Shown: piece after piece, positions 35,159 through 43,620 of the stretch | Position numbering within the stretch: the stretch's first letter is position 1 | Layout of the letters: the number at the start of each line of letters is the position of its first letter | Assembly (NCBI GenBank): GCA_020850695.1 | Contig: JADZEF010000126.1 | Location: 1 to 55,368, forward strand | Reading direction: 5' to 3' | DNA length: 55,368 nt | From: Planctomycetaceae bacterium | Lineage (GTDB): Bacteria > Planctomycetota > Planctomycetia > Planctomycetales > Planctomycetaceae | Translations under genes and position numbers: made by a program | Notes under the pieces: model-generated | Database searches by the model: none | What the model saw: the letters and a program-made list of their open reading frames with translations, nothing else | Told to the model about the DNA's origin: nothing

Positions 35159-37048
35159 TCACTTGGCCCCGAAGTCCACCGGCGTCTGTCCGTCTTTCTT
35201 GGCCCCCGCCACGGTCGTCACCATGAAGAGCTTCTTCTGCTCGTTGATGTAAATGCACATGTCCTTGGACGGATCGACCTTGTCCTTGTATTTGCCGACG
35301 ATCTCGCGGATCGCCGTCATGGCGGGGACGTTGCCCAGCTTCAGGTCCTGCGCCATGTTCTTCGTGTAGCCGGCCATTTTGAGCGAGTCGCCATCGATGT
35401 CCACGGCCGCGCCCGTTTCGTCGGAGATGTACTTGAACGCTCCCTGCAGCGGCTCTTTGCGGAAATCGATTTCGATCGACTTTCCGAGCTTGGCGAGGAT
35501 CGTTTCCGCGCCACCGCCGGTCGGCGACGGCTTGGTATCGGGCTTCTTCGGGGTCTTCGAGAAGTCGGTGCGGGTCGATTCATCCCACGCCAGGAGCGAT
35601 CCCAGAGCGAGATTCGGCGCGGCCCGCTCCGGCAGCACCGTCGACATTTTCAGCAGCCGCTTCGCCGGGCTGAATTCCGTCTCGACCGACGCGACGGCCA
35701 TCATGGCCGGGAACCGACCGATGACCTGCCGTTTCCCCACTTCCGTCGGCTGCATCATCTCGACGGCGTGCAGCAGGTCTTCGGGCAACTGATCAAGCCG
35801 CTTACGGAAATCGCGTTCCAGAGAACTCACCGCGCGGGCGGTCTTGTTGCGGATCTGGAAGTCTGAATGGAAGTGCTTGTCGGCGAGGTGGAGGCTCCAC
35901 GCCACCGCATCGATCTCATCCGGATTGAACCAGTCGACCACCTGCCCGGCCAAGGGGAGCAGACTCTTGCCCACGAGGTCCGGGTGGTGCGTCCGCAGGT
36001 CGTCCGGGCGAAACACGATCGACAGATGCCGCGACCGGTCCGTATCCCGCAGCAGTTCTTCGATTCCGGCATCCGTGGATGACGGCTCTTTCATCGCCGC
36101 AATGACTTCCGGAAGCGCACTCGTCGGGCAGAACACGAAGTTCCGCTTGCTGTCCTGCTCGATAACAAACGACCATTCTTTTCCCACGTAGGCCGGATAG
36201 CCGGACTCGATCTTCGATTCCCCTTCAAATCGGGTGATCATCTCCGAGCGCTTGTGGTCTTCCTTCAGGTGGACCACGCCGGAGATGCTCGGCGCCTCGC
36301 CCTGGGCGTTCGGCACGACGCAGAAGAGGAGCTCTTCGATTTCCCCAGGCTCGAACTTCGTCAGTTCCTTGATGCGGGCATCCAGCCACTCGCCGAGCGG
36401 GCCGAGGCAGTAGCGGAACTCTTCCCCTTGCGAATCCTTCTTCCAGAGTTCAGCCGGGCGGATGTTGATCAAAAAACGCGCTCCGAGCGGCGCCATTTTC
36501 AGGTCGATCGGCTCGCCTTTTGGCAGCGGTTCCACGGCGGGCAAGGCCGCGACGGGACCACCCCCCTTTTCCGCCGGACCTCTTCCGCCGCCTCCCGCAG
36601 CCTTGCCGGTCGCTTGCGGGCTCATTGCATAATAACCAATCAATCCTCCGACGATCAGCACTCCCGCGACGGTGCCGATGATCGTCCCCACGTTCCGCTT
36701 TCCGGCCCGCTTGCGGATGATACTGGCGGTCGGATCGGTCGGGATGTCTTCCACGCTGACGCCGAACGGCGAGGGAGCCGCGGCTCGCGACGGCATCACC
36801 GATGTGGGGGCGGGTGCTGACGGCAGCCCATCAGGAACCCAGCGTGCCGCGGTGCCCACAAGCGGGCCGCCCGCCGCCGGCACCGGAGCCGGCGCAGCCT
36901 CGGCAAGTTGAAGTTCGACTTCGTCGGGCTCCTGCAACACGAACGTATGCTGGCACGAAGGGCAGCGTCCCTTCTTTCCCAGCAGGCTTCGATCGCGAAG
37001 TTTCAGCTCTTTGCCGCACTTCGGGCAGGGAATGTTGACTGTCGCCAT
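35159..37048 (-). CDS. Zinc-ribbon, single-TM protein with STN-like C-terminus (paralogue 2)
   Basis: A 629-residue protein built like its downstream neighbour but with an extra domain. The N-terminal ribbon is CPKCGKELKLRDRSLLG, then CPSC (residues 8-34), sharing the CPxCxxxLxLRDRSL pattern with paralogue 1. A membrane helix lies near residues 125-145 (GTIIGTVAGVLIVGGLIGYY). A 270-residue soluble domain follows (about 185-470), not recognised. The C-terminus repeats the STN-like pattern (EIDFRKEPLQGAFKYISDE, then DLKLGNVPAMTAIREIV). The pair suggests a duplicated system linking a cytoplasmic ribbon to a periplasmic sensor-like domain. Role unknown. Confidence 0.78.
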   Translation of the reverse strand: MATVNIPCPKCGKELKLRDRSLLGKKGRCPSCQHTFVLQEPDEVELQLAEAAPAPVPAAGGPLVGTAARWVPDGLPSAPAPTSVMPSRAAAPSPFGVSVEDIPTDPTASIIRKRAGKRNVGTIIGTVAGVLIVGGLIGYYAMSPQATGKAAGGGGRGPAEKGGGPVAALPAVEPLPKGEPIDLKMAPLGARFLINIRPAELWKKDSQGEEFRYCLGPLGEWLDARIKELTKFEPGEIEELLFCVVPNAQGEAPSISGVVHLKEDHKRSEMITRFEGESKIESGYPAYVGKEWSFVIEQDSKRNFVFCPTSALPEVIAAMKEPSSTDAGIEELLRDTDRSRHLSIVFRPDDLRTHHPDLVGKSLLPLAGQVVDWFNPDEIDAVAWSLHLADKHFHSDFQIRNKTARAVSSLERDFRKRLDQLPEDLLHAVEMMQPTEVGKRQVIGRFPAMMAVASVETEFSPAKRLLKMSTVLPERAAPNLALGSLLAWDESTRTDFSKTPKKPDTKPSPTGGGAETILAKLGKSIEIDFRKEPLQGAFKYISDETGAAVDIDGDSLKMAGYTKNMAQDLKLGNVPAMTAIREIVGKYKDKVDPSKDMCIYINEQKKLFMVTTVAGAKKDGQTPVDFGAK

Positions 37049-37203
37049 GGGGCAGCGGACCCTGTGGGGAAACGCGATCCTGCCGGCAGCATGCGTGGCA
37101 CCGGCTTACCGTATCCTACGATGCCGGCGCGCAGTCTGCCAAGCGGTTTCCCATCGTCGTCAGGCTTCGCAACAAGCGGCCGCGCTGGCGAGTCTCGCGT
37201 CGA

Positions 37204-38163
37204 TCAGAATTCGTAGCGGGCTTCCATCATCCCGGTGGCGTCATTCATCGTCCACTTCCGCAGGAATTGCGGGTTGTCGCGCGAGGTGCTGATCGACACG
37301 TCGCCCACGGGAACCAGAACGTACGACCGTCCGACCCGCGTCAGCCACGGCGTCCCATTAATATAGAGCACGCGCTCCCGCTCGGGATCGGAATTGATGA
37401 TGACCAGTTTCCCCTGCGTCGTCGGAGCGAACTGCGCGGCCTGGCGCTTGCCGTTCACGGTCATCGTCGCCTTGCCCGCCACGCGGACCCACTTTCCCGC
37501 AACATCGTCCCACCGGGCGACCTGGCTGAGAGCAATCTCAAGATCGCGAGTGGCGTCCGTCAGATTCCCGCTGACCACTTTAAGATCTTCCCTGACGGAT
37601 CCCATCTCGGCATTCAACGTGTCGATCTGCTTCTGGGTATTCTCTACCGCCATTCCCAGGCGAAGCTGATCGTCTTTGGACTTGCTGAGTTCGGTGCGGA
37701 CGGTCTTCAGATCGGTCTCCAGTTCGCCAAACCGGTTGGCGAGCATCTTGACGCCTTCACCGGTCTTCTTGATATCGGCCGCGGCTTCGGCCAACGTCGC
37801 CGCCGTGAGTTCACCATTCTTGTGAACCTGAGACTTCAACGCGTCGACCATCTTTTCGAGAGTCAGAACTCGCTGATTCAACTGGTCGATGTGCCGCTTG
37901 ACAGAGGCCGGGTCGTCGGCGTTGTAGGCCTTGGTTTCCGAAGTTTCCGCAGCGGCGGGCTCCTCGGCCGGCAGATCCTTCGGGACGGCCGGGACGGGAA
38001 TGTCTGCGGGAGCCGTCGTCTTGACATCCTTCGTCTCGGGAGTCGAAAGCACCGGCGGCGTCGGCTTGTTGATCTGAGGTCCGCCGCCTTCCTGTCCGGA
38101 AAGCACCGACCCCGACAATACGCAGAGTCCGGCAATCAAAACGCTGAAAGTAGCGGTTTTCAT
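37204..38163 (-). CDS. Periplasmic coiled-coil protein
   Basis: A 319-residue exported protein. The signal peptide is about residues 1-23. A Pro/Ala-rich stretch (30-75) precedes a long heptad-patterned coiled coil (about 88-215: VKRHIDQLNQRVLTLEKMVD through SVREDLKVVSGNL). A C-terminal globular part has aromatic strands (about 220-319). No named family is recognised. It is the first gene of a minus-strand run with the two zinc-ribbon/STN proteins (155-bp gap), which suggests a shared envelope function. ATG start at 38163. Confidence 0.75.
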   Translation of the reverse strand: MKTATFSVLIAGLCVLSGSVLSGQEGGGPQINKPTPPVLSTPETKDVKTTAPADIPVPAVPKDLPAEEPAAAETSETKAYNADDPASVKRHIDQLNQRVLTLEKMVDALKSQVHKNGELTAATLAEAAADIKKTGEGVKMLANRFGELETDLKTVRTELSKSKDDQLRLGMAVENTQKQIDTLNAEMGSVREDLKVVSGNLTDATRDLEIALSQVARWDDVAGKWVRVAGKATMTVNGKRQAAQFAPTTQGKLVIINSDPERERVLYINGTPWLTRVGRSYVLVPVGDVSISTSRDNPQFLRKWTMNDATGMMEARYEF

Positions 38164-38334
38164 GGAAGTTTCCTCCTGCGGACGGCTCGTCAGACCTCGT
38201 CATGCTACTATGGGCGCATCGCACGGCGGAGTCAACGAGCGCCGAGGCGAATCCGCTCGGAGACTTGAACGAATTCCGTCCCCACGTTGCATTTCCTGCC
38301 CAAAACCGCCATATCAGAAGGATCGCACCATTCG

Positions 38335-41289
38335 GTGCGGTGGGGGAACCATTCGTTGGACGAGTCGCGGCGTCGGATTCTCGAGGACCTGACAGGAGTT
38401 CTCCATGGGGAACTCCGCGTCGACGCGCTGTCGCTGGCGATGTACGCGACCGACGCCAGCCTCTATCAGATCACGCCGCTCGCCGTCGCGTTCCCGCGTC
38501 ACCGCGAGGACGTCATCACGCTGGCCCGGTACGCTCACGAGAAGAGCATTCCGCTGATTGCCCGCGGCGCCGGGTCGGGAATTACCGGACAGGTGCTGGG
38601 ACCGGGGATCATCGTCGACTTCTCGCGCTTCATGAAAGCGGTTGAGTCGATCGGGCCCGAAACGGTCCGCGTGCAGCCGGGCGTCGTGCGGGACAAGCTG
38701 AACGAGGCCCTCCGCCCCCACGGACGCTACTTCCCTCCTGATCCTTCCAACAGCAGCGTCACCACGGTCGGCGGGATGCTGGGCGTCGACGCCGCCGGCT
38801 CGCACTCGGTCCGCATCGGTTCGATTCGCGACCATGTCGACAGCCTCGAAGTGGTGCTCGCCGGCGGCGTTTGCCTTGAGGCCGGGAACGAACCTCTGAC
38901 TCCGGGAAACCTCTACTCGGATTCGGCGAAAGCCCGCGCAGGCCTTGTCAGTCGGCTCGCTCCGATTCTCGCCGAGAACACCTTTCTGATTCGCGAGTGG
39001 CAGCCGCCCCTGCCACGCAACTCGGCGGGCTACTTTCTGCGCGGAGTTCTTTCCGAGTCGCACCTCGCGCTCCCTCGGCTGCTTGTTGGCTCGGAAGGGA
39101 CGCTCGCCCTGTTCACCGCCGCCACGCTGCATCACGCTCCGCTCCCCGAGTTCCGCGGCGCGGTGCTGGTGCTGTTCGGCCAGCTCGAAGCCGCGACGCG
39201 TACCGTGCAGGCCATCGCGGGCCAGCAGCCCAGCGCCTGCGACCTTCTCGACCGCCGGCTTCTCTCGCTCGCCCGCGAAGCCGATCCCCGCTTCGAGGCC
39301 TTAATCTCACCGGCCGCGGAAGCCGCGCTCATCATCGAGCAGACAGGTTTCAGTGCCGCCCAGGTCCGCGACCGCATCTACGGGATTCTGCAGGCGGTCC
39401 GCGAGGTCAACCTGCGGGCGGTCGTCGCGCGGGAAGCCTACACGCATGACGACGTCGAGTTCCTCTGGTCGCTCCCTTCGAAGGTTGTGCCGCTGCTGGC
39501 GCGGCTGCGCGGACAAAGCCGCCCGCTTCCGTTTGTCGAAGACATCGCCGTCCCGCCGGAAGCTCTGCACGATTTCCTGGTGCAGGCGCAGCGGATCTTC
39601 CAGAAGCACGAAGTGACGGCGTCGCTGTACTCGCATGCGGCGTCGGGGCAGGTTCACCTGCGGCCGTTCCTGCCTCCCCCCGGGCCACAGGACGGCGAGC
39701 GGATCGAGACACTCGCCCGAGACCTCTACCAGGCGGTGTTCGCCGTCGGCGGGACGATCAGCGGCGAGCATGGCGACGGCCTTTCGCGGTCCGCCTTCCT
39801 GCGGGAACAGTACGGTCCGCTCTATCCCGTCTTCCAGCAGATCAAACAGGTCTTCGATCCGCACAACATTCTCAATCCGGGAAAGATCCTCACCACCAAC
39901 GAGCATCTGACGGTCGGGAACTTCCGCCCCGTCCCGGCCCCCGCCCCGCAACTCGTCGACTTGAAGCTCCAGTGGAAGCCGGACGAGTTCGTGCAGTCGG
40001 CCGCGCGGTGCAACGGCTGCGGAAGCTGCCGCACCCAGGCTCCCGATCTCCGAATGTGTCCGTTCTTTCGTATCGATACGACGGAAGAAGCCTCGCCGCG
40101 GGCCAAGGCGAACGTGGTGCGGCATTATGCGACAGGTTTACTCGACCCGCGCGACCTGACCTCGGCCTCGATGAAGCGGCTGGCCGAGCTCTGCTTCAAC
40201 TGCAAGCAGTGCCAGATCGAATGTCCGTCGAACGTCGACATCCCGCACCAGATGATCGAGGCCCGCGCGGCGTACGTCGCCGCCCACGGCCTGAGCCGCC
40301 CCGACTGGATTCTCTCACGGGCCCACTCGTTCGGAACGCTGGGCGGCGCGGCGTCGCTCGCCACGAACTGGGCCATCTCGAATCCGCTCGGCCGCTGGCT
40401 CATCGAGAAGTTTCTCGGCATCGCCCGCCAGCGAAAGATCTCCAAGGTCGCCCGCCGCCCCTTCATGCGGACGACGACCAAAGAGATGCGGACCCGCCCC
40501 CCCGCTTCGGCCCGCAACCGCACCGTCGTCTATTACGTCGGCGACTATGCCAATTTCTACGACCCCGAGCTGGCCCACGCCTTCGTCGCCATCATGCGGC
40601 ACAACGGCTGGAAGGTGCACGTGCCCCCGGGGCTTTGGGGATCGGCGATGGCGATGATCTCGGCTGGCGACCTCGAGCCCGCCCGCGAAGTCGCCCAGCG
40701 AAACGTCCGCGAACTGGCGGAACTCGCCCGTGAAGGTTTCCCCATCATCTGCACTGAGCCGTCGGCGGTCCTTGCACTCCGCGAGGAATATCCGATGCTC
40801 ATCGACCATCCCGACGTGAAGACCGTCGCGTCGCGCGTCGTCGAAGCGGGAGCGTTTCTCGAAGACCTCCACTCCGCCGGCAAGCTCCGCACTGACTTCC
40901 AGCCTCTCGACGTCGACGCGGGCTATCACCTGCCATGCCACCTGCGGGCGCTCGGACGCGAAAGCCCCCTCGTGCGTCTGTTGAAACTCATCCCGCAAAT
41001 GGAAGTTCACCGCATTGAGGAAGGGTGTTCCGGGATGGCGGGGGCGTGGGGACTGACCAAGGAGAACTTCCGCACGTCCATCCGACTGGGTTGGGGGCTC
41101 ATCACCCGCATGCGGTCGGGCGACTTCTCGATCGGGATCACCGAGTGCAGCAGCTGCCGCATCCAGATGGAGCAGGGGACCACGAAGCCGACCATTCATC
41201 CTCTCAAGCTGATGGCCCTTGCCTACGGTCTCATGCCGGAAATCAGCCACCGCCTGACGGCGCAATCAGGCAAACTGGTCCTTTCCTGA
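38335..41289 (+). CDS. FAD-linked oxidase fused to Fe-S (GlpC-like) subunit, D-lactate/2-hydroxyacid dehydrogenase type
   Basis: About 984 residues combining two usual subunits. The N-terminal FAD_binding_4 domain has PLIARGAGSGITGQ and PDPSNSSVTTVGGMLGV. The FAD-oxidase C-terminal domain runs to about residue 525, with GGTISGEHGDGLSRS. Two 4Fe-4S sites follow: CNGCGSC with MCP, and CFNCKQCQIECP. CCG-type (GlpC/HdrB) motifs close the protein (YHLPCHLRA, EGCSGMAGAWG, CSSCRI). It probably oxidises D-lactate, glycolate or another 2-hydroxyacid and passes electrons to quinone. The start is uncertain: TTG 38287, GTG 38335 (with AGAAGGA 12 nt upstream) and TTG 38356 are all in frame. Divergent from the coiled-coil gene. 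Confidence 0.88.
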   Translation: MRWGNHSLDESRRRILEDLTGVLHGELRVDALSLAMYATDASLYQITPLAVAFPRHREDVITLARYAHEKSIPLIARGAGSGITGQVLGPGIIVDFSRFMKAVESIGPETVRVQPGVVRDKLNEALRPHGRYFPPDPSNSSVTTVGGMLGVDAAGSHSVRIGSIRDHVDSLEVVLAGGVCLEAGNEPLTPGNLYSDSAKARAGLVSRLAPILAENTFLIREWQPPLPRNSAGYFLRGVLSESHLALPRLLVGSEGTLALFTAATLHHAPLPEFRGAVLVLFGQLEAATRTVQAIAGQQPSACDLLDRRLLSLAREADPRFEALISPAAEAALIIEQTGFSAAQVRDRIYGILQAVREVNLRAVVAREAYTHDDVEFLWSLPSKVVPLLARLRGQSRPLPFVEDIAVPPEALHDFLVQAQRIFQKHEVTASLYSHAASGQVHLRPFLPPPGPQDGERIETLARDLYQAVFAVGGTISGEHGDGLSRSAFLREQYGPLYPVFQQIKQVFDPHNILNPGKILTTNEHLTVGNFRPVPAPAPQLVDLKLQWKPDEFVQSAARCNGCGSCRTQAPDLRMCPFFRIDTTEEASPRAKANVVRHYATGLLDPRDLTSASMKRLAELCFNCKQCQIECPSNVDIPHQMIEARAAYVAAHGLSRPDWILSRAHSFGTLGGAASLATNWAISNPLGRWLIEKFLGIARQRKISKVARRPFMRTTTKEMRTRPPASARNRTVVYYVGDYANFYDPELAHAFVAIMRHNGWKVHVPPGLWGSAMAMISAGDLEPAREVAQRNVRELAELAREGFPIICTEPSAVLALREEYPMLIDHPDVKTVASRVVEAGAFLEDLHSAGKLRTDFQPLDVDAGYHLPCHLRALGRESPLVRLLKLIPQMEVHRIEEGCSGMAGAWGLTKENFRTSIRLGWGLITRMRSGDFSIGITECSSCRIQMEQGTTKPTIHPLKLMALAYGLMPEISHRLTAQSGKLVLS

Positions 41290-41405
41290 ATCAACGACCA
41301 ACCGAGTGTGTCCGGCGCATCAAGGCCTTTCCGTCACACTCCGTCGCATCCGTCGTTTCAGCGGCCGTCCGAGAGTTCGTCTCCTCCTGAACGCTTTTCG
41401 CCCCA

Positions 41406-41440
41406 TTGACTTCGTTCAGATGGTAAGTCTACACTCACCA
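41406..41440 (+). promoter_or_regulatory. tetR-rnd promoter overlapped by palindromic operator
   Basis: TTGACT (41406-41411), an 18-bp spacer and TACACT (41430-41435) form a good promoter. A 20-bp imperfect palindrome, TGGTAAGT-CTAC-ACTCACCA (41421-41440), covers the spacer end and the -10. Half-sites GGTRAGT fit a TetR-type operator. It lies just 23 bp before the tetR start codon, so autoregulation of the operon is likely. Confidence 0.6.
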
Positions 41441-41462
41441 CCCACGGAGCTTTGAGGGCCTG

Positions 41463-42161
41463 GTGATGCCGCCGATTCTTCAGAAACTTTCTGCCGAGGA
41501 ACGTCGCGCCGCGATTGTGCGGGCCGTGCGGCGCGTCTTTGCGGAAAAGGGATTTCACGCCACGACCACGCGCGAACTTGCCGACGCGGCGGGTGTCTCC
41601 GAGGCGCTTCTCTTCAAGCACTTCCCGACCAAGGAAGCCCTCTTCACCGCGATGCAGACCGCCTGCTGCAACGAGCAGGATCACGGACTTTATGAGCGGT
41701 TGCGGGGATTGGAACCGTCGGCTTCGACACTTGTGCTTCTGGTTCATTTTCTCGTCTCGCGCATGCTGGGCGGGCACCGCAAGCCGGACGAGGAGCAGAT
41801 CATCCATCAGCGTCTGATGTTGCGAAGTCTTGCGGAGGACGGCGAATTCGCCCGCGTGTTGATGCAGAAACTGGCGCTCAACTGGATTCCGAAGATTCAG
41901 GAATGCCTCCAGGCCGTCGAAGCTGAACGGGAAACGTCCGCGGAAGGCGTGCGGGCGAACTTATGCGGGTGGTTCGTGAACCATCTCGCCGCGATGATCA
42001 TGTTCAATCTGCTGCCGGAGCGGCCGGTTGTCGATTACGAGGTTTCCCGCTCGGACCTCGTTCAGGAGACGGTTCGCTTCACGCTGCGTGGCATGGGGCT
42101 GACCGAGACCGCCATCCGCCGACATTACAACCCGCAGGCGCTGGGGCTCTTCGCCGAATGA
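41463..42161 (+). CDS. TetR-family transcriptional repressor of the efflux operon
   Basis: A 232-residue regulator. The N-terminal helix-turn-helix is complete (about residues 15-62: [19 protein letters not shown], then [19 protein letters not shown]). The remaining helical domain should bind a small ligand, possibly an efflux substrate. The start is GTG at 41463 or ATG at 41466. It is the first gene ahead of the adaptor and RND pump on the same strand, and a matching palindrome overlaps the promoter. Probable role: local repressor released by a toxic compound. Confidence 0.9.
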   Translation: MMPPILQKLSAEERRAAIVRAVRRVFAEKGFHATTTRELADAAGVSEALLFKHFPTKEALFTAMQTACCNEQDHGLYERLRGLEPSASTLVLLVHFLVSRMLGGHRKPDEEQIIHQRLMLRSLAEDGEFARVLMQKLALNWIPKIQECLQAVEAERETSAEGVRANLCGWFVNHLAAMIMFNLLPERPVVDYEVSRSDLVQETVRFTLRGMGLTETAIRRHYNPQALGLFAE

Positions 42162-42238
42162 TTCTGGACGAAGCGATCGCACCTGACGCCGGTTCTTGCG
42201 TACTTCTGGGGAGACGAGCGGTGTGTAAGCACCCACTT

Positions 42239-43504
42239 ATGAGTTGGTTCGTTCGCGTGGCTGGTGTTGTTGTGGTCGTTGCGGGCTGCGGGGTTCTCGC
42301 GGGCTGTGGGGGCCATGCGCCCGCCCAATCAGGCCCCCCGGTACCGGAAGCGCCGGAAGTCCACGTCAGTGTCCCGGTGATGGCGGAAGTCACCGACTAT
42401 CAGGACTTCCCCGGACGACTGGCGGCCGTCAATTCGGTCGAGGTGAGAGCCCGCGTCACGGGATATCTCAATAAGATCCACTTCGAAGAAGGGAGCGAAG
42501 TGGAGCAGGGAGACCTGCTCTTCGAGATTGATCCTCGTCCCTACGAAGCCGAGCTCGCCCGCGCGAAGGGTAGTGTCGTTCAAGCCGAGGGGCGCCTAAA
42601 GCGGCTGGAATCGGAGTTCAAGCGGGCCAAGGATCTGGCGGAACGCAAAGCCATCAGCCAGGAAGAAATCGACCGCATCACCGGCGACCGGACCGAAGCC
42701 CTCGGGGCCGTGGCCGTCAGCGAGGCCGCGGTCGAGATGGCCGAACTGAACCTCAGCTTCACGAAAGTGACGGCGCCGCTCTCGGGGCGGATCGGCAATC
42801 GGACGCTCGACCCGGGCAACCTGGTGAAGGCGGACGAGACGTCGGTCACGGTGATCGTTTCGACAAATCCGATTTACGTCAATTTCGACCTCGATGAGCG
42901 GACGATGCTCCGGCTCAAGCGGCTCATCGCCGAGAAGAAAATTTCGTGGTCGACCAAAGGGGGCATCCCGGTCCTGATCGGTCTCGCCGACGAAGAGGGC
43001 TACCCGCACGCGGGGACAATCAATTTCGCCGATAACCGCGTCGACGCCGACTCGGGAACATGGCGACTCCGCGGCCGATTCGACAACAGCGACGGGTTGC
43101 TGACGCCGGGGCTCTTCGTGCGGGTCCGCCTTCCGATCGGCGGGCCGGTGAAGTCGCTGCTGATTACCGAAGAAGCCCTCAGCACCGACCAGGGACAGAA
43201 GTTCGTCTACGTGGTGAAGCCGGACAAGATGGTCGAATACCGTCGCATCAAGGTGGGACGAATCCATGACGGGCTGCGGGTTGTTCTCGACGGCCTTACG
43301 ACCGGCGAGCAGATCATCCACAGTGGATTGCAGCGGGCGCGTCCGGGCAACCCCGTCGCTCCGAAAGTGGTGGAGATGCCGGGTGCCGAGCGGCTGATTC
43401 CGAAGAAGGCCGGCGAGTCCAAGGCAAAGGAAGCCGCAGAACCGCCGAAGACAGAAACAAAGGATGAGAAGACCGATTCGAAGGCCGGCGAAAAGAAGAA
43501 GTAG
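42239..43504 (+). CDS. RND efflux periplasmic adaptor (MFP) lipoprotein
   Basis: A 421-residue adaptor of the AcrA/MexA type that bridges the pump to an outer-membrane channel. The ATG at 42239 gives a signal peptide with lipobox VLAGC (Cys 23), so it should be lipid-anchored. The barrel-sandwich hybrid flanks (VRARVTGYLNKIHFEEGSEV and LNLSFTKVTAPLSGRIG) enclose a helical hairpin. The beta-barrel and membrane-proximal domains follow. The Lys/Glu-rich tail (KAGESKAKEAAEPPKTETKD) is low complexity. The frame is open far upstream into tetR, but those residues are not signal-like. The pump gene follows after 116 bp; no TolC homologue is present. Confidence 0.92.
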   Translation: MSWFVRVAGVVVVVAGCGVLAGCGGHAPAQSGPPVPEAPEVHVSVPVMAEVTDYQDFPGRLAAVNSVEVRARVTGYLNKIHFEEGSEVEQGDLLFEIDPRPYEAELARAKGSVVQAEGRLKRLESEFKRAKDLAERKAISQEEIDRITGDRTEALGAVAVSEAAVEMAELNLSFTKVTAPLSGRIGNRTLDPGNLVKADETSVTVIVSTNPIYVNFDLDERTMLRLKRLIAEKKISWSTKGGIPVLIGLADEEGYPHAGTINFADNRVDADSGTWRLRGRFDNSDGLLTPGLFVRVRLPIGGPVKSLLITEEALSTDQGQKFVYVVKPDKMVEYRRIKVGRIHDGLRVVLDGLTTGEQIIHSGLQRARPGNPVAPKVVEMPGAERLIPKKAGESKAKEAAEPPKTETKDEKTDSKAGEKKK

Positions 43505-43620
43505 CGGAGGTTCTGGACGCTCGTTGCATCTCCACCCTCTCCTCACACCGAGGTGCGGGGTGGATAACACACGACATCACTTCGTCGCGTTCTCGTTGAC
43601 TCACCACACCGGATCCTCGC

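Noticed and set aside
34706..35866. Plus-strand 386-codon frame antisense to the zinc-ribbon/STN genes
   Set aside because: It spans the gap and parts of two genes whose zinc ribbons and membrane helices are unmistakable on the other strand.
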